Positions 53,728 to 64,000 of a stretch of 64,000 bases of DNA are shown piece after piece. A program made the position numbers and the translations under genes. Location of the stretch: positions 1 to 64,000 of the forward strand of contig CAXARI010000150.1 in NCBI GenBank assembly GCA_963971225.1, in the 5' to 3' direction. Source of the stretch: Melieria omissa. Its lineage: Eukaryota > Arthropoda > Insecta > Diptera > Ulidiidae. The notes beneath the pieces are model-generated. The model was given only the letters and a program-made list of their open reading frames with translations, was not told the DNA's origin and made no database searches. The stretch's first letter is position 1, and the number at the start of each line of letters is the position of its first letter.

Positions 53728-56700
53728 TTGAAAGCACATTGTGCATTTCGCTTGACCCTTAAAATTATAAGTGAAAAAAATATAATGTTCCCATTTGTCA
53801 TGGCCGAAAGGCCAACCAATCGCCAAAACAAAAACTACAACAACAAAGAATCTAATTTTTTTTCATACATACAATTTCTTGAGGCAACAAAACAAAAATC
53901 CGCGCAGTCCCCACACGTGTTGCTTCGTTGCTGTCACAACAACGACTGATTGAAAGAATGCACCTCTGATCTATATAATCAATCAAATGCTTGTGGAACC
54001 TAAGTACGCACAATCACTTTAATCAAAATGGCGTCAAAATTAAGCCAGAGTGACCACCTTTCAATAATTTGGTAAATAAAAAAATATCCCACCGGCAGCA
54101 TGATCGAAATTATGGCTCTTAAATCTCGACCCGTTAACGGATTTTAATAATATTATGCCTTATTATTTAGCTAGACTCGTATGCTTTCTATAATGGTATC
54201 AATCATCCTTCTATACCCCAAGGTTCGAAAGCAAATCGATTTGGAACGGTGACTTTGAAAAAATTGCTACTTGGGTGCAACCAATAAAATGCTTGTCAAC
54301 ACCAAATGCATAAGTGCATATTAATAATTGACCCCTTAAAATTTAGCCAGAGTCTTATGCTTTCTATATTGGTCCCTAACTTTTCATTATCCTTCAGGAA
54401 TATTGAGCATATCGATGCGCAAGGATAACATTGAAAACTGCCTATTACAAAATACACACTCACCACTAAAGTGCTTATAGATTCCAAACGGTATGGGTTA
54501 CGTTAATAGAAAACCCCTTAAAATGTAGCTAGAGATTGCAGCTTTATCAAATTAAATCAATAATTTGATTACTATTCGGCAATCATGAACAGATCGATGC
54601 GCAAGAGTGACATTAAATAGCTGCCTACTGCAAAATCGATAAAATGCTTGTAAAATATGATGATTCTAGGTTTATAGAAAAAATAATAACCTTGAAACCT
54701 AGCTGGAGTTTTGAGCTTTCATAAATGGGGTCAATCTTCTCGCTATCTCAAATAATGCAGGAGAATTTCGTTGTGGAAAAGTGATATCGACCACATGATA
54801 CATCTATATCAGGGGTGCCCAAAATCTTCTTATGGAAAAGCAAACACCAATACATGTAAAGTTGCCCAACAAAATGCAAACAAATTATTTAATTAATTGA
54901 ATTAGTTGAAAGCACATTGTGCATTTCGCTTGACCCTTAAAATTATAAGTGACAAAAATATAATGTTCCCATTTGTCATTGCCGAAAGGCCAACCAATCG
55001 CCAAAACAAAAACTACAACAACAAAAGCATCTAATTTTTTTCATACATACAATTTCTTGAGGCAACAAAACAAAAATCCGCGCAGTCCCCACACGTGTTG
55101 CTTCGTTGCTGTCACAACAACGACTGATTGAAAGAATGCACCTCTGATCTATATAACCACTCAAATGCTTGTGGAACCTAAGTACGCACAATCACTTTAA
55201 TCAAAATGGCGTCAAAATTAAGCCAGAGTGACCACCTTTCACCACTTTGGTAAATAAAAAAAATATCCCACCGGCAGCATGATCGAAATTATGGCTGTTA
55301 AATCTCGACCCGTTAACGGATTTTAATAATATTATGCCTTATTATTTAGCTAGACTCGTATGCTTTCTATAATGGTATCAATCATCCTTCTATACCCCAA
55401 GGTTCGAAAGCAAATCGATTTGGAACGGTGACTTTGAAAAAATTGCTACTTGGGTGCAACCAATAAAATGCTTGTCAACACCAAATGCATAAGTGCATAT
55501 TAATAATTGACCCCTTAAAATTTAGCCAGAGTCTTATGCTTTCTATATTGGTCCCTAACTTTTCATTATCCTTCAGGAATAATGAGCATATCGATGCGCA
55601 AGGATAACATTGAAGAACAGCCTATTACAAAATACACACTCACCACTAAAGTGCTTATAGATTCCGAACGGTATGGGTTACGTTAATAAAAAACCCCTTA
55701 AAATGTAGCTAGAGATTACAGCTTTATCAAATTAAATCAATAATTTGATTACTATTCGGCAATCATGAACAGATCGATGCGCAAGAGTGACATTAAATAG
55801 CTGCCTACTGCAAAATCGATAAAATGCTTGTAAAATATGATGATTCTAGGTTTAGGTGGAAAAGTGATATCGACCACATGATACATCTATATCAGGGGTG
55901 CCCAAAATCTTCTTATGGAGAAGCAAAAACCAATACATGTAAAGTTGCCCAAAAAAATGAAAACAAATTATTTAATTAATTGAATTAGTTGAAAGCACAT
56001 TGTGCATTTCGCTTGACCCTTAAAATTATAAGTGAAAAAAATATAATGTTCCCATTTGTCATTGCCGAAAGGCCAACCAATCGCCAAAACAAAAACTACA
56101 ACAACAAAAGCATCTAATTTTTTTCATACATACAATTTCTTGAGGCAACAAAACAAAAATCCGCGCAGTCCCCACACGTGTTGCTTCGTTGCTGTCACAA
56201 CAACGACTGATTGAAAGAATGCACCTCTGATCTATATAATCAATCAAATGCTTGTGGAACCTAAGTACGCACAATCACTTTAATCAAAATGGCGTCAAAA
56301 TTAAGCCAGAGTGACCACCTTTCACCAATTTGGTAAATAAAAAAAAAATCCCACCGGCAGCATGATCGAAATTATGGCTGTTAAATCTCGACCCGTTAAC
56401 GGATTTTAATAATATTATGCCTTATTATTTAGCTAGACTCGTATACTTTCTATAATGGTATCATCCTTCATCATCCTTCTATACCCCAAGGTTCGAAAGC
56501 AAATCGATTTGGAACGGTGACTTTGAAAAAATTACTACTTGGGTGCAACCAATAAAATGCTTGTCAACACCAAATGCATAAGTGCATATTAATAATTGAC
56601 CCCTTAAAATTTAGCCAGAGTCTTATGCTTTCTATATTGGTCCCTAACTTTTCATTATCCTTCAGGAATAATGAGCATATCGATGCGCAAGGATAACATT

Positions 56701-57655
56701 GAAGAACTGCCTATTACAAAATACACACTCACCACTAAAGTGCTTATAGATTCCGAACGGTATGGGTTACGTTAATAAAAAACCCCTTAAAATGTAGCTA
56801 GAGATTGCAGCTTTATCAAATTAAATCAATAATTTGATTACTATTCGGCAATCATGAACAGATCGATGCGCAAGAGTGACATTAAATAGCTGCCTACTGC
56901 AAAATCGATAAAATGCTTGTAAAATATGATGATTCTAGGTTTAGGTGGAAAAGTGATATCGACCACATGATACATCTATATCAGGGGTGCCCAAAATCTT
57001 CTTATGGAAAAGCAAAAACCAATACATGTAAAGTTGCCCAAAAAAATGAAAACAAATTATTTAATTAATTGAATTAGTTGAAAGCACATTGTGCATTTCG
57101 CTTGACCCTTAAAATTATAAGTGCAAAAAAATATAATGTTCCCATTTGTCATGGCCGAAAGGCCAACCAATCGCCAAAACAAAAACTACAACAACAAAAG
57201 CATCTAATTTTTTTTCATACATACAATTTCTTGAGGCAACAAAACAAAAATCCGCGCAGTCCCCACACGTGTTGCTTCGTTGCTGTCACAACAACGACTG
57301 ATTGAAAGAATGCACCTCTGATCTATATAATCAATCAATTGCTTGTGGAACCTAAGTACGCACAATCACTTTAATCAAAATGGCGTCAAAATTAAGCCAG
57401 AGTGACCACCTTTCACCAATTTGGTAAATAAAAAAAAAATCCCACCGGCAGCATGATCGAAATTATGGCTGTTAAATATCGACCCGTTAACGGATTTTAA
57501 TCATATTATGCCTTATTATTTAGCTAGACTCGTATGCTTTCTATAATGGTATCAATCATCCTTCTATACCGCAAGGTTCGAAAGCAAATCGATTTGGAAC
57601 GGTGACTTTGAAAAAATTGCTACTTGGGTGCAACCAATAAAATGCTTGTCAACAC
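53728..57655. repeat. Higher-order block A, second copy
   Basis: Matches 39024-42950 unit for unit (spacings 1178, 1083, 1091 against 1178, 1083, 1090). After about 57650 the sequence follows the units near 46500 instead, so a join lies there. Confidence 0.75.
55054..57227. repeat. Second pair of short-subtype units
   Basis: These are near-identical to 40350-42522, displaced by 14704-14705 bp, and are part of a copied multi-unit block. Confidence 0.85.
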
Positions 57656-60600
57656 CAAATGCATAAGTGCATATTAATAATTGACCCCTTAAAATTTAGC
57701 CAGAGTCTTATGCTTTCTATATTGGTCCCTAACTTTTCATTATCCTTCAGGAATATTGAGCATATCGATGCGCAAGGATAACATTGAAAACTGCCTATTA
57801 CAAAATACACACTCACCACTAAAGTGCTTATAGATTCCAAACGGTATGGGTTACGTTAATAGAAAACCCCTTAAAATGTAGCTAGAGATTGCAGCTTTAT
57901 CAAATTAAATCAATAATTTGATTACTATTCGGCAATCATGAACAGATCGATGCGCAAGAGTGACATTAAATAGCTGCCTACTGCAAAATCGATAAAATGC
58001 TTGTAAAATATGATGATTCTAGGTTTATAGAAAAAATAATAACCTTAAAACCTAGCTGGAGTTTTGAGCTTTCATAAATGGGGTCAATCTTCTCGCTATC
58101 TCAAATAATGCAGGAGAATTTCGTTGTGGAAAAGTGATATCGACCACATGATACATCTATATCAGGGGTGCCCGAAATCTTCTTATGGAAAAGCAAAAAC
58201 CAATACATGTAAAGTTGCCCAAAAAAATGCAAACAAATTATTTAATTAATTGAATTAGTTGAAAGCACATTGTGCATTTCGCTTGACGCTTAAAATTATA
58301 AGTGAAACAAATATAATGTTCCCATTTGTCATTGCCGAAAGGCCAACCAATCGCCAAAACAAACACTACAACAACAAAAGCATCTAAGTTTTTTTCATAC
58401 ATAGAATTTCTTGAGGCAACAAAACAAAAATCCGCGCAGTCCCCACACGTGTTGCTTCGTTGCTGTCACAACAACGACTGATTGAAAGAATGCACCTCTG
58501 ATCTATATAACCAATCAAATGCTTGTGGAACCTAAGTACGCACAATCACTTTAATCAAAATGGCGTCAAAATTAAGCCAGAGTGACCACCTTTCACCAAT
58601 TTGGTAAATAAAAAAAATATCCCACTGGCAGCATGATCGAAATTATGGCTGTTAAATCTCGACCCGTTAACGGATTTTAATAATATTATGCCTTATTATT
58701 TAGCTAGACTCGTATGCTTTCTATAATGGTATCAATCATCCTTCTATACCCCAAGGTTCGAAAGCAAATCGATTTGGAACGGTGACTTTGAAAAAATTGC
58801 TACTTGGGTGCAACCAATAAAATGCTTGTCAACACCAAATGCATAAGTGCATATTAATAATTGACCCCTTAAAATTTAGCCAGAGTCTTATGCTTTCTAC
58901 ATTGGTCCCTAACTTTTCATTATCCTTCAGGAATAATGAGCATATCGATGCGCAAGGATAACATTGAAAACTGCCTATTACAAAATACACACTCACCACT
59001 AAAGTGCTTATAGATTCCAAACGGTATGGGTTACGTTAATAGAAAACCCCTTAAAATGTAGCTAGAGATTGCAGCTTTATCAAATTAAATCAATAATTTG
59101 ATTACTATTCGGCAATCATGAACAGATCGATGCGCAAGAGTGACATTAAATAGCTGCCTACTGCAAAATCGATAAAATGCTTGTAAAATATGATGATTCT
59201 AGGTTTATAGAAAAAATAATAACCTTTAAACCTAGCTGAAATTTTGAGCTTTCATAAATGGGGTCAATCTTCTCGCTATCTCAAATAATGCAGGAGAATT
59301 TCGTTGTGGAAAAGTGATATCGACCACATGATACATCTATATCAGGGGTGCCCAAAATCTTCTTATGGAAAAGCAAAAACCAATACATGTAACGTTGCCC
59401 AAAAAAATGCAAACAAATTATTTAATTAATTGAATTAGTTGAAAGCACATTGTGCATTTCGCTTGACCCTTAAAATTATAAGTGAAAAAAATATAATGTT
59501 CCCATTTGTCATTGCCGAAAGGCCAACCAATCGCCAAAACAAACACTACAACAACAAAAGCATCTAAGTTTTTTTCATACATAGAATTTCTTGAGGCAAC
59601 AAAACAAAAATCCGCGCAGTCCCCACACGTGTTGCTTCGTTGCTGTCACAACAACGACTGATTGAAAGAATGCACCTCTGATCTATATAATCAATCAAAT
59701 GCTTGTGGAACCTAAGTACGCACAATCACTTTAATCAAAATGGCGTCAAAATTAAGCCAGAGTGACCACCTTTCACCAATTTGGTAAATAAAAAAAATAT
59801 CCCACCGGCAGCATGATCGAAATTATGGCTGTTAAATCTCGACCCGTTAACGGATTTTAATAATATTATGCCTTATTATTTAGCTAGACTCGTATGCTTT
59901 CTATAATGGTATCAATCATCCTTCTATACCCCAAGGTTCGAAAGCAAATCGATTTGGAACGGTGACTTTGAAAAAATTGCTACTTGGGTGCAACCAATAA
60001 AATGCTTGTCAACACCAAATGCATAAGTGCATATTAGTAATTGACCCCTTAAAATTTAACCAGAGTCTTATGCTTTCTATATTGGTCCCTAACTTTTCAT
60101 TATCCTTCAGGAATAATGAGCATATCGATGCGCAAGGATAACATTGAAAACTGCCTATTACAAAATACACACTCACCACTAAAGTGCTTATAGATTCCAA
60201 ACGGTATGGGTTACTTTAATAGAAGACCCCTTAAAATGTAGCTAGAGATTGCAGCTTTATCAAATTAAATCAATAATTTCATTACTATTCGGCAATCATG
60301 AACAGATCGATGCGCAAGAGTGACATTAAATAGCTGCCTACTGCAAAATCGATAAAATGCTTGTAAAATATGATGATTCTAGGTTTATAGATAAAATAAT
60401 AACCTTAAAACCTAGCTGGAGTTTTGAGCTTTCATAAATGGGGTCAATCTTCTCGCTATCTCAAATAATGCAGGAGAATTTCGTTGTGGAAAAGTGATAT
60501 CGACCACATGATACATCTATATCAGGGGTGCCCAAAATCTTCTTATGGAAAAGCAAAAACCAATACATGTAAAGTTGCCCAAAAAAATGCAAACAAATTA

Positions 60601-63600
60601 TTTAATTAATTGAATTAGTTGAAAGCACATTGTGCATTTCGCTTGACCCTTAAAATTATAAGTGAAAAAAATATAATGTTCCCATTTGTCATTGCCGAAA
60701 GGCCAACCAATCGCCAAAACAAAAACTACAACAACAAAAGCATCTAATTTTTTTTCATACATACAATTTCTTGAGGCAACAAAACAAAAATCCGCGCAGC
60801 CCCCACAAGTGTTGCTTCGTTGCTGTCACAACAACGACTGATTGAAAGAATGCACCTCTGATCTATATAACCAATCAAATGCTTGTGGAACCTAAGTACT
60901 CACAATCAATTTAATCAAAATGGCGTCAAAATTAAGCCAGAGTGACCACCTTTCACCAATTTGGTAAATAAAAAAAATATCCCACCGGCAGCATGATCGA
61001 AATTATGGCTGTTAAATCTCGACCCGTTAACGGATTTTAATAATATTATGCCTTATTATTTAGCTAGACTCGTATGCTTTCTATAATGGTATCAATCATC
61101 CTTCTATACCCCAAGGTTCGAAAGCAAATCGATTTGGAACGGTGACCTTGAAAAAAATTGCTACTTGGGTGCAACCAATAAAATGCTTGTCAACACCAAA
61201 TGCATAAGTGCATATTAATAATTGACCCCTTAAAATTTAGCCAGAGTCTTATGCTTTCTATATTGGTCCCTAACTTTTCATTATCCTTCAGGAATAATGA
61301 GCATATCGATGCGCAAGGATAACATTGAAAAACTGCCTATTACAAAATACACACTCACCACTAAAGTGCTTATAGATTCCAAACGGTATGGGTTACGTTA
61401 ATAGAAAACCCCTTAAAATGTAGCTAGAGATTGCAGCTTTATCAAATTAAATAAATAATTTGATTACTATTCGGCAATCATGAACAGATCGATGCGCAAG
61501 AGTGACATTAAATGGCTGCCTACTGCAAAATCGATAAAATGCTTGTGAAATATGATGATTCTAGGCTTATAGAAAAAATAATAACCTTAAAACCTAGCTG
61601 GAGTTTTGAGCTTTCATAAATGGAGTCAATCTTCTCGCTATCTCAAATAATGCAGGAGAATTTCGTTGTGGCAAAGTGATATCGACCACATGATACATCT
61701 ATATTTGGGGTGCCCAAAATCTTCTTATGGAAAAGCAAAAACCAATACATGTAAAGTTGCCCAAAAAAATGCAAACAAATTATTTAATTAATTGAATTAG
61801 TTGAAAGCACATTGTGCATTTCGCTTGAGCCTTAAAATTATAAGTGAAAAAAATATAATGTTCCCATTTGTCATTGCCGAAAGGCCAACCAATCGCCAAA
61901 ACAAAAACTACAACAACAAAAGCATCTAATTTTTTTTCATACATAGAATTTCTTGAGGCAACAAAACAAAAATCCGCGCAGCCCCCACACGTGTTGCTTC
62001 GTTGTTGTCACAACAACGACTGATTGAAAGAATGCACCTCTGATCTATATAACCAATCAAATGCTTGTGGAACCTAAGTACGCACAATCACTTTAATCAA
62101 AATGGCGTCAAAATTAAGCCAGAGTGACCACTTTTCACCAATTTGGTAAATAAAAAAAATATCCCACTGGCAGCATGATCGAAATTATGGCTGTTAAATC
62201 TCGACCCGTTAACGGATTTTAATAATATTATGCCTTATTATTTAGCTAGACTCGTATGCTTTCTATAATGGTATCAATCATCCTTCTATACCCCAAGGTT
62301 CGAAAGCAAATCGATTTGGAACGGTGACTTTGAAAAAATTGCTACTTGGGTGCAACCAATAAAATGCTTGTCAACACCAAATGCATAAGTGCATATTAAT
62401 AATTGACCCCTTAAAATTAAGCCAGAGTCTTATGCTTTCTACATTGGTCCCTAACTTTTCATTATCCTTCAGGAATAATGAGCATATCGATGCGCAAGGA
62501 TAACATTGAAGAACTGCCTATTACAAAATACACACTCACCACTAAAGTGCTTATAGATTCCAAACGGTATGGGTTACGTTAATAGAAAACCCCTTAAAAT
62601 GTAGCTAGAGATTGCAGCTTTATCAAATTAAATAAATAATTTGATTACTATTCGGCAATCATGAACAGATCGATGCGCAAGAGTGACATTAAATAGCTGC
62701 CTACTGCAAAATCGATAATATGCTTGTAAAATATGATGATTCTAGGTTTATAGAAAAAATAATAACCTTGAAACCTAGCTGGAGTTTTGAGCTTTCATAA
62801 ATGGGGTCAATCTTCTCGCTATCTCAAATAATGCAGGAGAATTTCGTTGTGGAAAAGTGATATCGACCACATGATACATCTATATCAGGGGTGCCCGAAA
62901 TCTTCTTATGGAAAAGCAAAAACCAATACATGTAAAGTTGCCCAAAAAAATGCAAACAAATTATTTAATTAATTGAATTAGTTGAAAGCACATTGTGCAT
63001 TTCGCTTGACCCTTAAAATTATAAGTGAAAAAAATATAATGTTCCCATTTGTCATTGCCGAAAGGCCAACCAATCGCCAAAACAAACACTACAACAACAA
63101 AAGCATCTAATTTTTTTTCATACATACAATTTCTTGAGGCAACAAAACAAAAATCCGCGCAGTCCCCACACGTGTTGCTTCGTTGCTGTCACAACAACGA
63201 CTGATTGAAAGAATGCACCTCTGATCTATATAACCAATCAAATGCTTGTGGAACCTAAGTACGCACAATCACTTTAATCAAAATGGCGTCAAAATTAAGC
63301 CAGAGTGACCACCTTTCACCAATTTGGTAAATAAAAAAAATATCCCACTGGCAGCATGATCGAAATTATGGCTGTTAAATCTCGACCCGTTAACGGATTT
63401 TAATAATATTATGCCTTATTATTTAGCTAGACTCGTATGCTTTCTATAATGGTATCAATCATCCTTCTATACCCCAAGGTTCGAAAGCAAATCGATTTGG
63501 AACGGTGACTTTGAAAAAATTGCTACTTGGGTGCAACCAATAAAATGCTTGTCAACACCAAATGCATAAGTGCATATTAATAATTTACCCCTTAAAATTA

Positions 63601-64000
63601 AGCCAGAGTCTTATGCTTTCTACATTGGTCCCTAACTTTTCATTATCCTTCAGGAATAATGAGCATATCGATGCGCAAGGATAACATTGAAAACTGCCTA
63701 TTACAAAATACACACTCACCACTAAAGTGCTTATAGATTCCAAACGGTATGGGTTACGTTAATAGAAAACCCCTTAAAATGTAGCTAGAGATTGCAGCTT
63801 TATCAAATTAAATCAATAATTTGATTACTATTCGGCAATCATGAACAGATCGATGCGCAAGAGTGACATTAAATAGCTGCCTACTGCAAAATCGATAAAA
63901 TGCTTGTAAAATATGATGATTCTAGGTTTATAGAAAAAATAATAACCTTTAAACCTAGCTGAAATTTTGAGCTTTCATAAATGGGGTCAATCTTCTCGCT

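Larger units (their letters stand above)
33038..64000. repeat. Satellite array, ~1180-bp unit, about 25 units
   Basis: Using TTCTTGAGGCAAC as a phase mark, units start at 33041, 35748, 36916, 38097, 39172, 40350, 41433, 42523, 43704, 44884, 46081, 47261, 49176, 50356, 51553, 52696, 53876, 55054, 56137, 57228, 58408, 59588, 60768, 61950 and 63131. The last is cut by the window end. Standard spacing is 1178-1182 bp. Exceptions are explained by insertions (first unit; unit at 47261), a 97-bp deletion subtype, a ~37-bp deletion (unit at 51553) and a 17-bp addition (units at 44884 and 50356). Units are highly similar. No open frame in them is longer than about 100 codons and none looks protein-coding. 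I do not recognise the satellite as a named family. Confidence 0.95.

Overview
This window is repetitive eukaryotic DNA, most likely the heterochromatic edge of an rDNA locus in a higher fly (Diptera, Cyclorrhapha). The evidence is an AT-rich, fly-like 28S rRNA segment and R1-type non-LTR retrotransposons sitting at the classical R1 site of 28S with a 14-bp target repeat (TGTCCCTATCTACT in the rRNA sense). I cannot name the species. No single-copy host gene was found.

Region 1 (1-31121, all minus strand) is a head-to-tail R1 array in one 28S target site. It holds the 5' UTR of a copy that leaves the window on the left (E0), five full-length copies of about 5.6 kb (E1, E2, E3, E4, E6), a 267-bp 3' stub (E5) and two 1.1-kb 5'-truncated copies (E7, E8). 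Neighbouring copies are separated only by the 14-bp target sequence, with no other 28S DNA between them. E1, E3, E4 and E6 keep both reading frames intact: ORF1 (498-499 aa, three C-terminal zinc knuckles) and ORF2 (1029 aa, AP-like endonuclease, reverse transcriptase, C-terminal zinc motif). ORF2 starts inside the ORF1 stop codon (TGATG), which suggests reinitiation. E2 has a nonsense codon in ORF1 and a frameshift in ORF2. The 5' UTRs carry five or six ~53-bp repeats with a palindromic core.

Region 2 (31122-33037, minus strand) is a 1.9-kb piece of 28S. Its downstream end is the R1 site. The R2 site is present and empty. The piece ends abruptly at 33037 and is fused to satellite DNA. It looks like an isolated, decaying rDNA fragment rather than a working unit.

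Region 3 (33038-64000) is a satellite array with a unit of about 1180 bp, roughly 25 units. The unit is composite. It has four diverged ~175-183-bp monomers, and the fourth is interrupted by about 480-500 bp that looks like the left end of a hAT transposon: a CAGGGGTGCCCAAA terminus, a TATA box and a Kozak ATG opening a 15-residue frame. The array contains shorter subtypes (97-bp deletion), recent multi-unit block duplications, and three later insertions: a 779-bp element with TAA duplications, a tRNA-derived SINE-like element, and a 731-bp element with TTAA duplications. An empty site for the last is present elsewhere in the array.

The only proteins supported are those of R1. ORF1 would package the R1 RNA, and ORF2 would nick 28S DNA and reverse-transcribe that RNA at the nick. 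Everything else is non-coding repeat.
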